Below, in pieces: positions 18,460 through 27,650 of a stretch of DNA of 64,000 bases; the first letter of the stretch is position 1; every line of letters starts with the position of its first letter. A program made the translations under genes and the position numbers. A model generated the notes under the pieces. The model saw only the letters and a list, made by a program, of their open reading frames with translations, was not told the DNA's origin and ran no database searches. This DNA is from Verrucomicrobiales bacterium (GTDB lineage: Bacteria; Verrucomicrobiota; Verrucomicrobiia; Limisphaerales; CAIMTB01): the NCBI GenBank assembly GCA_016795425.1, contig JAEUHG010000116.1, positions 1 to 64,000 of the forward strand. Direction: 5' to 3'.

Positions 18460-20673
18460 ATGAACGACGCCTACGATCGACTAAGAGTCTCGGAGCAACG
18501 TCTCAGGGAGGCAGTGGAATGCCTGGGGGTCGGCATTTTCGACCACGATCATGTCAGGAACGAAGTCTACTGGTCACCGGAGCATCGGGCATTGTGCGGA
18601 TGGGAAATGGAGTCATCGATCGGGCTGCCGGAATTCCTGGCGCTGGTGCACGCTGAGGATGGGGAGGCCGTGGCGGGGGCTTTGGAGGGCGGGTGCGATC
18701 CGGCCGGGACCGGGTTGGTGGATGTCGAGTTCCGTTTGAAGCGCAAGAAGGATGGAGAGCTGAGATGGGTTCGCCTGCGGGCGCGCGTGCATTTTGATGG
18801 GATCGGCGTCCACCGGCGGGCGGTACGGACGGTGGGGACGCTGCTCGACATCAGTGCGCACAAGAAGGCGGAGCGCGCCTTGGCTGAGAGTGAGGAGCGC
18901 CTGCGCTTGGCCATCATGGCGGCGAACCAGGGCCTCTACGATCTCGACGTCCAGACCGGGAATGCCACGGTCAGTCCAGAGTACGCGACCATGCTGGGAT
19001 ATGATCCCACCACTTTTCGCGAGACCAACGAGTCATGGATTGGGCGGTTGCATCCGGACGATCACGATCGGGTGGCGTCCGTCTTCCGGGAATATATGGC
19101 GGGACGGCTGCCGGATTATCAGGTGGAGTTTCGACAGCGGACCGCGCAGGGGGGGTGGAAGTGGATACTTTCGTTGGGAAGGATCGTGGAATATGACGGG
19201 CAGGGTCGGCCGCGGCGGATGCTGGGGACGCACACGGACATCACGGAGCGCAAGGAAGCCGAGGAGGCGCTGGCAAAGAGTATGCGGCGGCTGCAGGCGG
19301 TGGTGACGGGGGTGCCGGTGGTGCTCTACAGCTTCGATCGCCATGGCGTGTTCACTTTATCGGAGGGCCAGGGTTTGAGCGGGATTGGATTGCGGCCGGG
19401 CGAGGTGGTGGGACGGTCGATTTTCGAAGTGTATGGAGACCGGTCGCCCGGCGTCACCAACCTGCAACGTGCCTTGGGCGGAGAGACATTCACGGCGGAG
19501 ATGACGTTTCCGTCCGGCAGCATTTTCGAGGTGTCGCACGTGGCGCTGCGGGATGGAGCCGGGAACTACGATGGCACGATTGGCCTGTTGGTGGACATCA
19601 CGGAGAGAAAGAAGGCGGAGCGGGCCTTGCGCGAGAGTGAGAATCACCTGCGCCGATCGCAGTCGGTCGCGCACCTTGGATCCTACGACTTCAGCATTGC
19701 CACCGGGACGTGGATCAGTTCGTCGGCGCTGGACGAAGTTTTCGGAATTGACGGCACGTTCTCCCGGACGATCGGGGGCTGGGAGAGCCTGATTCATCCG
19801 GAAGACCGCGAGTCGATGATGGATCATCTCCTGAACCACGTCATGCGGGGCGGCCATCGATTTGAAAGGGAGTACCGGATCCGGCGACACAACGATGGGC
19901 AGGAACGGTGGGTGCGGGGCTTGGGGGAACTGGATCTCGACGGGGCAGGGCGGCCGGTCCGAATGATTGGGACCATCCAGGATATCACCGAGAGCAAGCG
20001 GGCCGAGCTGGCGTTGCAAACTTCGCTGGAGGAAAAGGACGCCTTGCTGCGGGAGTTGCACCACCGGGTAAAGAACAACCTTCAGATTGTCAGCAGCCTC
20101 CTGAGTTTGAAGGCCCATCGGGAGCGGGACGAGAATGTGCTGACGGCGTTGAGGGATACCCAGGGCCGCGTGCATGCGATGGCATTGCTGCACGAGGCGC
20201 TGTATCGATCCCAGAATCTTGCCCGTGTCGATTTCGGCCCCTATGTCCGGCATTTGTGCGCCCACCTCGCCAGGGCCTATGGGCAGAGCGCCCGTCCGGT
20301 GGTCGTGGAGGTGAAGATTGACGGACTCCAGTTGGATCTCGACCGGGCAGTGCCCTGCGGACTCATCGTCAGCGAGGCGGTGACCAATGCGTTCAAGCAT
20401 GCGTTCGGTAGCCGGGGCGCCGGAGGCATCGAAGTGGCGGCGCGCTCCCTGGAAGGGAAGCTGGTGGAATTGCGAATTTCAGACGATGGTATCGGGCTTC
20501 CGCCGGCTTTCGATCCGAGTCGGGCCGACACGCTGGGCTTTCAGTTGCTGTCCCGACTGGCGCAACAGCTCGAGGGTCGCATGCGGGTGGAGACCGGAGA
20601 GGGAACCTGCGTTGTCGTCACCTTTCCCATGGCGTTGCCCGAACGACCGGCGGCTGCGGGGCCCGGTAGGTGA
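18460..20673 (+). CDS. Multi-PAS sensor histidine kinase, HisKA_2 type
   Basis: A 737-residue soluble kinase with about four PAS/PAC repeats (roughly 5-130, 140-265, 270-395 and 400-520), each closing in a DIS/DIT(A/E)RK-type PAC end. A HisKA_2 dimerisation helix carries the phospho-acceptor His in ELHHRVKNNLQIVSSLLSLK (about 532-551), and an ATPase domain (about 630-730) has NAFKHAF and DDGIGLP. No membrane helix is present, so it senses cytoplasmic signals such as redox, oxygen or small molecules. In-frame ATG at 18406 is an alternative start. The stop overlaps a GTG that could begin the next gene, and the two act as a likely signalling pair. Confidence 0.88.
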   Translation: MNDAYDRLRVSEQRLREAVECLGVGIFDHDHVRNEVYWSPEHRALCGWEMESSIGLPEFLALVHAEDGEAVAGALEGGCDPAGTGLVDVEFRLKRKKDGELRWVRLRARVHFDGIGVHRRAVRTVGTLLDISAHKKAERALAESEERLRLAIMAANQGLYDLDVQTGNATVSPEYATMLGYDPTTFRETNESWIGRLHPDDHDRVASVFREYMAGRLPDYQVEFRQRTAQGGWKWILSLGRIVEYDGQGRPRRMLGTHTDITERKEAEEALAKSMRRLQAVVTGVPVVLYSFDRHGVFTLSEGQGLSGIGLRPGEVVGRSIFEVYGDRSPGVTNLQRALGGETFTAEMTFPSGSIFEVSHVALRDGAGNYDGTIGLLVDITERKKAERALRESENHLRRSQSVAHLGSYDFSIATGTWISSSALDEVFGIDGTFSRTIGGWESLIHPEDRESMMDHLLNHVMRGGHRFEREYRIRRHNDGQERWVRGLGELDLDGAGRPVRMIGTIQDITESKRAELALQTSLEEKDALLRELHHRVKNNLQIVSSLLSLKAHRERDENVLTALRDTQGRVHAMALLHEALYRSQNLARVDFGPYVRHLCAHLARAYGQSARPVVVEVKIDGLQLDLDRAVPCGLIVSEAVTNAFKHAFGSRGAGGIEVAARSLEGKLVELRISDDGIGLPPAFDPSRADTLGFQLLSRLAQQLEGRMRVETGEGTCVVVTFPMALPERPAAAGPGR

Positions 20674-20705
20674 ATCCAAGAAAACATGAGCTGGAACCAG
20701 GCGTC

Positions 20706-23561
20706 ATGAGCGCGACCCGAATTCTCATCGTGGAAGACGAAGAGATCGTGGCGATGGATATCGAGGCGCGCCTTGGGCTCTTGGGCTACGAGGTGGCGGG
20801 AAACGCCGCCACGGGGGAGCGGGCGGTGGCGTTGGCGCAGGACGTGAGACCCGACCTGGTGTTGATGGACATCCGGTTGCGGGGCGAGATGGACGGCATT
20901 ACAGCGGCGGGAATCATCCGGCACCGATTCAGTCTGCCCGTTGTCTTTCTGACGGCCCATTCGGAAGCGACGACGTTGGAGCGTGCGAAGGTGGCGGTAC
21001 CGTTCGGGTACATCTTGAAGCCATTCGAAGATCGCGAACTTCGGACGACGATCGAGATGGCGCTGTATCAGCATGCGGCGGAACGGGCGATTCTGCACCT
21101 GAACCGCCTGTATGCAGTCCTGATACAAGTCAACCAGAGCATCTTTCGTTCACTGGATTCGGCGGCGTTATGCGCCGAGGTGTGCGACATCGCGGTGCAG
21201 TATGGCGGGTTTCCCGTCGCCTGGTTTGGGGAGTACGCATCCACCGCCCCGGCCGAGGGCGAAGGCGGGAGATTGGTTCTGCGCGCGCTATCGGCGAAGG
21301 ACGACGCCTTGCGTCCGGCCCTGAGGTCCGTGCTGGAGACGCAGGTGGGTGCGTGGTTTCCGGCGATCGAGTGGCATGATCGGCGCGTGGTGCATTGGGT
21401 GTCGGAGGGTTCGGCGCGCTCGAGTCCTGACTGGGAGGCGTTGTCCCGGCAATGCGGGGCCTGCGAAGCCCTGGCAGCCGTCATCCGACCCTACGGAATT
21501 CCGTGGGGAGTTCTTTGTATCCATGCCTCCGAGGCGGGTTTTTTTGGTGCCAAGGAGAAGGGACTGATCGAGGAAGTGGCGCGGGACGTGGCCTACGCGA
21601 TGGAGAATCTGGATCGCGAAGCGAAACGCCAGCGAGCGGAGGAGGCGCTGCTTCGTGAACGCAATTATCTCCGGCAGATTCTCGATGCACAGTTCGGATT
21701 TGTGGTGGTGGTTGGTTTGGACGGCGCGGTCCTGGATATCAATCAAACCTGCCTGCAGTTGTTGGGACTGGCACGCGGGGAGGTGTTGGGACGTTCGATC
21801 TGGGACCTTGGTTGCCTGGATGCGGGCGGGGCGACGCAGGTGCGCGAGGCGGTGCTGGCCGCAGGCGCTGGGCGCACGATCCGAAGGGACATGGTGGCCC
21901 GTTTCACTGGCGCCGATCCTAGGGATGTGGATCTCGTGTTTTCGCCGCTCCGCGATGCCACGGGGCGGATTATTCATGTCGTGGGAGTGGGTGTGGACAT
22001 CACGGAGCGGAAACGAAGCGAGGAGGCTCTGCTGATGCAGGAGCGCCGGTTTCGTTCCCTGCTGGAGACGACCCACGATGCGATCATGGTCTGGAATCCC
22101 ATTCGTGGCGTTGAGTACCTGAACCCCGCGGCGGAGACGCTGACCGGACTGAAATGTCGGGAGGTGCCGTCCAGGGATTTGGCAGCGGTGTTGCGTGCAC
22201 AGTCGGAGGGCGAGTTGGCGGAAGCGTTGCGGGCGTTTCAGGCGGACGGCAGTTGGACGGGTGATTTGAGATTGGTGGGATCGGACGGCGTCACGCGGCA
22301 TGTGGCGAGCCGGTGGTCGACGCTGACGGACGTTCATGGCGGCCAGAACTCGATTCTCATCACCTGTAACGACATCACGGAGCAAAAGCGCCTGGAGGCG
22401 CAGTATCTGCGGGCGCAGCGGCTGGAAAGCGTGGGAACGCTGGCGGGGGGAGTGGCGCACGACCTCAACAACATCTTGAGTCCGATCCTCATGGGGTTGG
22501 ACATGCTGAACCTGTCGACAACCAACCCAGGGGCCTTGAACACCCTGGACATGATCAAGGAGAGCGCGCGGCGGGGCGTGGACACGGTGCGGCAGTTATT
22601 GACGTTCTCACGGGGAGGCACCGAATCCCACCGGGGACCGGTGAATTCGGGGCACTTGGTCGAGGAGATCGTGCGGCTCTTGCGCCAGACCCTTCCGAAG
22701 AGCATTCAGATTCACGCCGAGGTGATGGATGATTCCGCGACGGTCTTCGCGGATCCATCGCAGGTGCACCAAGTCCTGCTCAACCTGTGTGTCAACGCGC
22801 GCGACGCGATGCCGGAAGGCGGACTGCTCTGTCTCAGGGTTGCGGAGGAGACGTTCGGCGAGAATGGCGTGCGGCTTCATCCGAAGGCGCGCCCGATCCG
22901 CTACGTGGTGTTCAGCGTATCCGACAGCGGCACGGGCATTCCACCGGAGATACTGGATCGCATTTTTGATCCGTTCTTCACCACCAAGCCCCATGGACAA
23001 GGGACTGGGCTGGGACTAGCCACGGTCCTGGGGATCGTCGAGAGCCATGGTGGGTTTGTGCTGGTGGAGAGCGTGCCGGGAAGCGGGACGACCTTCCGGG
23101 TGTATCTGCCGGCGGCCAAAGAGACCGGGCCATCGGCGCCGGGTGCGAAGGCGGTGCCGGTGCCGGAGTCGGCGCCCCGCGGCCAAGGGGAATTAGTCCT
23201 GATCGTGGACGACGAGCCGGCGATACTTCAATTGGCGGCCGGGGTATTGCGTCATGGCGGATATCGTTCCCTGACCACTTCGAGGTCTTCGGAGGCGTTG
23301 CGTTTGATGGAAACACACGGGGCCGAAATACGGGCGGTGCTGACCGACATGATGATGCCGTTTGGGGATGGGCGGCAATTGATTGCGATGCTGGCGGACC
23401 GATTTCCCGACTTGCCCATCCTGGCGATGAGCGGGCTCCCCGTGGCGGAGGTCAAGCGGCAGGCGCTGGGTTCGGGGGCCAGTGGTTTCCTGGGAAAGCC
23501 ATTTGATGCGGAGCAGTTGCTTCGCGTGATGGACCAATGGGTGCGGAAGAATTCCGACTGA
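20706..23561 (+). CDS. Hybrid histidine kinase with N- and C-terminal receiver domains
   Basis: A 951-residue protein with a CheY-like receiver (about 4-122, phospho-Asp in LVLMDIRL), a GAF-like region (about 140-310), two PAS domains (about 325-440 and 450-565), a HisKA domain with phospho-His in GVAHDLNNILS, an ATPase domain with DSGTGIPPE and GTGLGLA, and a second receiver at the C-terminus (about 835-950, VDDEP...LTDMMMP). The N-terminal receiver fits as the target of the kinase encoded immediately upstream. An overlapping GTG at 20670 would couple the genes more tightly, but the ATG at 20706 (MSATRILIVEDEE) is the natural receiver start. No DNA-binding output domain is present. Confidence 0.88.
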   Translation: MSATRILIVEDEEIVAMDIEARLGLLGYEVAGNAATGERAVALAQDVRPDLVLMDIRLRGEMDGITAAGIIRHRFSLPVVFLTAHSEATTLERAKVAVPFGYILKPFEDRELRTTIEMALYQHAAERAILHLNRLYAVLIQVNQSIFRSLDSAALCAEVCDIAVQYGGFPVAWFGEYASTAPAEGEGGRLVLRALSAKDDALRPALRSVLETQVGAWFPAIEWHDRRVVHWVSEGSARSSPDWEALSRQCGACEALAAVIRPYGIPWGVLCIHASEAGFFGAKEKGLIEEVARDVAYAMENLDREAKRQRAEEALLRERNYLRQILDAQFGFVVVVGLDGAVLDINQTCLQLLGLARGEVLGRSIWDLGCLDAGGATQVREAVLAAGAGRTIRRDMVARFTGADPRDVDLVFSPLRDATGRIIHVVGVGVDITERKRSEEALLMQERRFRSLLETTHDAIMVWNPIRGVEYLNPAAETLTGLKCREVPSRDLAAVLRAQSEGELAEALRAFQADGSWTGDLRLVGSDGVTRHVASRWSTLTDVHGGQNSILITCNDITEQKRLEAQYLRAQRLESVGTLAGGVAHDLNNILSPILMGLDMLNLSTTNPGALNTLDMIKESARRGVDTVRQLLTFSRGGTESHRGPVNSGHLVEEIVRLLRQTLPKSIQIHAEVMDDSATVFADPSQVHQVLLNLCVNARDAMPEGGLLCLRVAEETFGENGVRLHPKARPIRYVVFSVSDSGTGIPPEILDRIFDPFFTTKPHGQGTGLGLATVLGIVESHGGFVLVESVPGSGTTFRVYLPAAKETGPSAPGAKAVPVPESAPRGQGELVLIVDDEPAILQLAAGVLRHGGYRSLTTSRSSEALRLMETHGAEIRAVLTDMMMPFGDGRQLIAMLADRFPDLPILAMSGLPVAEVKRQALGSGASGFLGKPFDAEQLLRVMDQWVRKNSD

Positions 23562-23591
23562 GAGGGCGCGGCATCAGGGCAGAAATGCAAA

Positions 23592-23612
23592 AAGGCGCCG
23601 GGAAGGCGCCTT
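23592..23612 (-). terminator. Rho-independent terminator after the HMA protein gene
   Basis: The stem AAGGCGCC/GGCGCCTT with a 5-base loop (23592-23612) is followed on the minus strand by a run of five T. It lies 55 bp past the stop of the minus-strand HMA gene and 30 bp past the plus-strand kinase stop, so it could serve the convergent pair. Confidence 0.65.
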
Positions 23613-23667
23613 GGCAACGGGACAACGACTGCCCATCAACGGCAGGAAGTCCGAAATCGGCTTAGCC

Positions 23668-24249
23668 TCAATTGGCCATCACGGCCTTGAATCCGGCGGC
23701 GTCCAGCGCGGCCAGAATGGCGTCGGAAGAGACCTTGTTGGGATTGAAATCGACCACCGCTTGCTTGCTCTGCGAGCAGACGTGGGATTCGGAGACGCCC
23801 TTCACCTTGGCGAGAGCCTTGGCGACCTTGGTTTCGCACGCGCCGCAAGCCATTCCCTCAACGGCATAGGTGATTCGCTGGGCTTCGACCTTGTAGCCAG
23901 ACGACTTGATGGCGGCCATGATCTTGTCGCTGCAGACCTTGTCCTTGCTGTAGGCCACCTTGGTGAACTTGGTTTCGGGGCAGGTTTCGACCGCGCTGAC
24001 ACCGTCCAGAGAGGCGAGGGATTTCTGGATGGCGTTGTTGTTGGCGCGCTTGAATTTGACCATGACGTACGATCCCTCGGCCGCGCTGCACGAGGCGCCG
24101 GTGGAGGCGGTCGCTTTGGACGCCGCACAGCAGGCGGCGGAGGCGGTCGTCTTGGCGGCGCAGCATTCCTTGCTGGCGTCGCCGGCGAGAAGGGCGGGGG
24201 TGGCGGCCAGTGTGGCCGCAACGATGAACAGGCGTAGAGAGTTCTTCAT
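23668..24249 (-). CDS. Exported protein with two heavy-metal-associated domains
   Basis: A 193-residue protein with a Sec signal (about 1-23), a short Cys-rich segment (29-54, with two CC pairs and three more Ala/Ser-spaced cysteines) and two ferredoxin-like HMA domains. The first (about 60-122) has lost the CxxC pair but keeps Cys90 and Cys106. The second (about 126-193) has the metal-binding loop GMACGAC (Cys135, Cys138). HMA proteins carry Cu(I), Hg or Zn. The layout recalls a periplasmic MerP-like or copper-buffering protein. It is divergent from a DUF1573-cytochrome gene. Start at 24249 gives the signal peptide directly. Confidence 0.75.
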   Translation of the reverse strand: MKNSLRLFIVAATLAATPALLAGDASKECCAAKTTASAACCAASKATASTGASCSAAEGSYVMVKFKRANNNAIQKSLASLDGVSAVETCPETKFTKVAYSKDKVCSDKIMAAIKSSGYKVEAQRITYAVEGMACGACETKVAKALAKVKGVSESHVCSQSKQAVVDFNPNKVSSDAILAALDAAGFKAVMAN

Positions 24250-24290
24250 GGTGATCCTTGGTTTGGCAGTCAGCCGTGTTAGTCTCGGCA

Positions 24291-24318
24291 CTTCTAGCTG
24301 GAGTTACGGCGGAATCAA
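24291..24318 (-). promoter_or_regulatory. Sigma70-like promoter of the HMA protein gene
   Basis: On the minus strand TTGATT (24318-24313), a 16-bp spacer and TAGAAG (24296-24291) lie about 40 bp upstream of the ATG at 24249. The boxes sit in the 121-bp divergent region shared with the DUF1573-cytochrome gene. Inferred from sequence only. Confidence 0.35.
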
Positions 24319-24370
24319 GGCTCTTAACAAACCGCTGGCGGACGGCTGGTTCTAGGGGTAGGAAGGTGGC

Positions 24371-25255
24371 ATGCGCCATGCCTTCTGGCTTTGGAACCGA
24401 TGGGGTCTCTGCATTTCCCTGGCCCTTTGCACGGCCGCAGGGCTCCGGTCCGGCGGTGCCGCCGAGTTTCCGGACGCGCTCCTTTTTGACGGCACCTCCA
24501 AAGAGGAGAACGTCACCGCCGGTGCGACCAACGCGGTATTCACCTTCGCCTTCACCAACGGCGCGCCCGGCCAAGTGGTGATTGAATCGGTCCGAACTTC
24601 ATGCGGTTGCACGGTGGCGAAGGTTCCGACCTTGCCGTGGGTCATCCCGCCTGGCGGCGACGGCGAGTTTTCCGTGACGCTGGATCTGCGTGGAAAGCGG
24701 GGGACGGTGACCAAGTCGGTGTTCGTGAACACCTCCATGGGGACCAAGCCGTTGACAGTCCGGGCGATCCTTCCCGACAACGGTTCGGGCGGGGCGGGGG
24801 GCGGCATGGACGACCGGTTGCGGAACATGCAGATCGCCCTGGCGGATCGTTCGGCAATCTTCCGCGGAGACTGCGCCAATTGCCACGCGACCCCGGCTTC
24901 CTCGAAGCATGGGCCAGCGCTGTACCTGGCGGCCTGTGCCATCTGCCATGATTCGCATAATCGCGCGTCGATGGTGCCGGACCTCAAGAACCTTCCGCAT
25001 CCAACCGATCGCGATCATTGGATTCGATGGATCAACTTCGGCCGGCATGGTTCGTTGATGCCGGCCTTTGCCAAGGCCGAAGGCGGCATCCTGTCGGATG
25101 CGCAGATTGATTCCCTGGCGGATTATCTTACGCGCACCATCAGCGATCGGCGTTTGGTGGGGAATCGGCCTGCGACACCGCGGAAGCCGACAGGCCCGAT
25201 TCAATATCCTCCGCTGCCGGGTGGGGCTTCGGTATCGGGTGGTGCGCGGCCCTGA
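24371..25255 (+). CDS. DUF1573-cytochrome c fusion protein
   Basis: A 294-residue exported protein with a signal peptide (about 1-31), an Ig-like DUF1573 domain (about 38-135) carrying the SCGC motif at 77-80, a Gly-rich linker and a C-terminal cytochrome c region with two haem-binding motifs, CANCH (168-172) and CAICH (189-193). A likely axial methionine lies in GSLMPAFA. It is probably periplasmic and electron-transferring. The close spacing of the two CxxCH motifs leaves it unclear whether one or two haems bind. It is divergent from the HMA protein and 27 bp upstream of tmk, with no obvious functional link to tmk. Confidence 0.78.
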   Translation: MRHAFWLWNRWGLCISLALCTAAGLRSGGAAEFPDALLFDGTSKEENVTAGATNAVFTFAFTNGAPGQVVIESVRTSCGCTVAKVPTLPWVIPPGGDGEFSVTLDLRGKRGTVTKSVFVNTSMGTKPLTVRAILPDNGSGGAGGGMDDRLRNMQIALADRSAIFRGDCANCHATPASSKHGPALYLAACAICHDSHNRASMVPDLKNLPHPTDRDHWIRWINFGRHGSLMPAFAKAEGGILSDAQIDSLADYLTRTISDRRLVGNRPATPRKPTGPIQYPPLPGGASVSGGARP

Positions 25256-25282
25256 GGGCGGAATCGGCCGGTCTGGAAGCGT

Positions 25283-25945
25283 TTGAGCGGACACTTCATC
25301 AGCTTCGAAGGCACGGAGGGTTGCGGGAAGTCCACGCAACTCGGGCTCCTTGCCGAGCGATTGCGATCCTTGGGTCGCGAGGTGCGCGAATTGCGCGAGC
25401 CCGGCGGCACTGTTCTGGGCGAGGAACTGAGGCAGATCCTGAAACGCCGTTCGGGTTCAGGGGGGATGACGCCCGAGGCGGAATTGCTGTTGATGAACGC
25501 GGCCCGGGCCCAATTGGTGCGGGAAGTCATCCGTCCGGCTTTGGCACGGGGCGAAATCCTGCTCTGCGATCGCTTTTACCATTCCAGCCTGGCGTATCAG
25601 GGATGGGGACGGCAGCTGGACCTGAAGTGGGTCAGGACGGTGATTGATTTTGCGGTTGGCGAAACCCGGCCGGAATTGGCGTTGCTGTTTGTGATTCCGC
25701 CGGAGGTGAGTGTGGCGCGGCGTCAGGAGCGGGAGCGTCGGCAAGGCCTCGAACCCGATCGTTTCGAGGTGGAGGACGACGGTTTTTTTCGGCGGGTGGC
25801 GGAGGGATTCCGCGCAATCGCGGCGGAGGAACCGTCCCGGTTTCGGATCATCGACGCGGGCGGGACGGTGGAGCAGGTGCGGGCAGTGGTTTGGGAGGCG
25901 GCGCTTGCCGTGATTCAAACTCGGGGTCCGGGCGGATCGGGTTGA
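25283..25945 (+). CDS. tmk: Thymidylate kinase
   Basis: A 220-residue kinase that phosphorylates dTMP to dTDP. It has the P-loop FEGTEGCGKST (about 8-18), the DR(Y/F) motif CDRFYHSSLAYQGWG (about 96-110), and the lid region RRQERERRQGLEPDRFE with the following FFRRVAEGF. The length is normal. No ATG or GTG lies in frame before the P-loop, so the TTG at 25283 is used, an uncommon start. Confidence 0.95.
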   Translation: MSGHFISFEGTEGCGKSTQLGLLAERLRSLGREVRELREPGGTVLGEELRQILKRRSGSGGMTPEAELLLMNAARAQLVREVIRPALARGEILLCDRFYHSSLAYQGWGRQLDLKWVRTVIDFAVGETRPELALLFVIPPEVSVARRQERERRQGLEPDRFEVEDDGFFRRVAEGFRAIAAEEPSRFRIIDAGGTVEQVRAVVWEAALAVIQTRGPGGSG

Positions 25946-25992
25946 GGTGTCGGATAGGCGTTGGTCGCAGTTCTTCCAAGGATCGAGCCATC

Positions 25993-27090
25993 ATGCATGA
26001 CGTCTTCCTCTCCTACAGCCGTGTGGACGGCGATTTCGCGGAAGTGGTGCGGGCTCGATTGGGCGAGGGCGGCTGCCATTGCTGGCTGGATCGCTCCGAG
26101 ATCCAGGCGGGGGAGGCGTGGTGCGAGGAGATCGACGAGGCCATTCGTGGCGCCTCCGCCGTCGTGCTGATTCTGACTCCGTCCGCGCGCGCTTCCGAGT
26201 TCGTGAACTATGAGTGGGCTTTTGCCCTGGGTGCCGGTGTTCCCTTGATTCCGCTGATGCTGCAGCCGACCCCGCTCCCTCCGAGGTTGGCGACCCTGCA
26301 CCATCTGGATTTTACCCGTCGCGAGACGCGTCCCTGGAACGATTTGACGGAGCGGGTGCGTGCGTTGGTGGGGGAGCGGCGGGCACAGGTCGTGAAAGTG
26401 TCCCCGACCGCGCCGGCGATCGTGAAGGATGCGGTGGGCGCGTTGGACGATCCGGATCCGGGGCTGGCGACCCAGGCCGTGTCACGACTGGCCCGGATTC
26501 AACTTCCAGAGGCGGAGGCCGCCTTGGTGGCCGCCATGGCGCATCCGGTGGTCGACGTTCGTGTGGCGGCAGCCGGGGAGTTGGCTCGCCGAGGGGATTC
26601 TCGGGCTGTGCCGGGTTTGCTCGAAGGCAATCGTTGCATGGGTTGGCACCTGGAATTGGGACGTCGCATCAAGCCGATCGGCGCGGCGGCGATTCCGGAG
26701 CTGCGTCGGGCGTTGGCAGATCCCGAAGCCTGGCAGCGACGGGATGTGGTCTGGGCTCTGGCGAGCATCGGCGATGAATCGGTAATTCCCGATCTTTCGA
26801 GACAAGTGGAGGATCCCGACGCCGAGGTTCGACGGGAGGCTTTCCGAGCATTGCACCGGTGGGAAACTCCCGAGGCGCTGGCTGCCATCCGCGAGAAGTG
26901 GCCGATCATTCTGCGGGATCTCCATTCGACCGATGCCGACGTCCGGCGACGCACCTGTCAATTCCTGGACGAACTTGGAACGCGGGAGGCGCAAACGGCG
27001 CTGGCCGGAGCCGCGACTCCGTCGAGGGAGGCGGCCGAAAGCGAAACCGACGGACAGAGCGCGGGACTGGGGGAAGGGGGGCGAGGATGA
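25993..27090 (+). CDS. TIR domain protein with HEAT repeats
   Basis: A 365-residue soluble protein. Residues 1-130 form a TIR domain with [10 protein letters not shown] at 3-12, [13 protein letters not shown] at 31-43, and [18 protein letters not shown], where Glu74 sits at the position of the catalytic glutamate of TIR NADases. Residues about 145-345 are HEAT/PBS-lyase-like helical repeats ([40 protein letters not shown] in part). Bacterial TIR proteins often deplete NAD or make cyclic ADP-ribose signals in phage defence. HEAT repeats could sense a partner. It overlaps the next gene in an ATGA. Function is inferred, not shown. Confidence 0.8.
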   Translation: MHDVFLSYSRVDGDFAEVVRARLGEGGCHCWLDRSEIQAGEAWCEEIDEAIRGASAVVLILTPSARASEFVNYEWAFALGAGVPLIPLMLQPTPLPPRLATLHHLDFTRRETRPWNDLTERVRALVGERRAQVVKVSPTAPAIVKDAVGALDDPDPGLATQAVSRLARIQLPEAEAALVAAMAHPVVDVRVAAAGELARRGDSRAVPGLLEGNRCMGWHLELGRRIKPIGAAAIPELRRALADPEAWQRRDVVWALASIGDESVIPDLSRQVEDPDAEVRREAFRALHRWETPEALAAIREKWPIILRDLHSTDADVRRRTCQFLDELGTREAQTALAGAATPSREAAESETDGQSAGLGEGGRG

Positions 27091-27641
27091 GCGAGATCTA
27101 CGTGAGCACGGATGTGGAGGCGGACGGCCCGATTCCCGGGCCGTATTCGATGTTGAGTCTCGGGTCCGCCGCCTTTCAGTCGGACAAGACGCTGATCGGG
27201 ACGTTCGAGGTGAACCTGGAGCCCTTGCCTGGAGCCACCGGGCATCCGGAGACCATGGCCTGGTGGGCGGAGAACCGTGAAGCCTGGGAGGCTGCAACGA
27301 AGAATCCGCGTCCGGCCGAGGTGGCGATGAAGGAGTATGTGGCGTGGCTGGACGGACTGCCGGGCCACCCGGTTTTCGTGGGATATCCGGCCTCGTTCGA
27401 TTTCCTGTTCGTCTACTGGTACCTGATCCGGTTCACCGGCCGGAGTCCGTTCAGTTTCTCGGCGCTCGACATCAAGACCATGGCGATGGTGATGCTGGGG
27501 AAGGATTATCGCCGGACCGTGAAGCGAGCGATGCCGCGACGGTGGTTCGATGACTTGCCTCATCGGCATCGGGCTCTCGACGACGCCATCGAGCAGGGAA
27601 CCCTCTTTTGCAACATGCTGGCGGAAGCCCGCAAGGGATGA
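27087..27641 (+). CDS. DEDDh 3'-5' exonuclease, Rv2179c-like
   Basis: A 184-residue RNase H-fold nuclease. Asp9 and Glu11 in [10 protein letters not shown] form the first metal-binding site, [10 protein letters not shown] supplies the middle Asp, and [11 protein letters not shown] is the DEDDh His/Asp motif. The region [15 protein letters not shown] matches the small exoribonuclease group typified by mycobacterial Rv2179c. It starts inside the stop of the TIR-HEAT gene, so the two proteins are made together. The substrate could be RNA or DNA. It is convergent with the YdeI-like gene. Confidence 0.82.
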   Translation: MSEIYVSTDVEADGPIPGPYSMLSLGSAAFQSDKTLIGTFEVNLEPLPGATGHPETMAWWAENREAWEAATKNPRPAEVAMKEYVAWLDGLPGHPVFVGYPASFDFLFVYWYLIRFTGRSPFSFSALDIKTMAMVMLGKDYRRTVKRAMPRRWFDDLPHRHRALDDAIEQGTLFCNMLAEARKG

Positions 27642-27650
27642 ACGGTTCGA

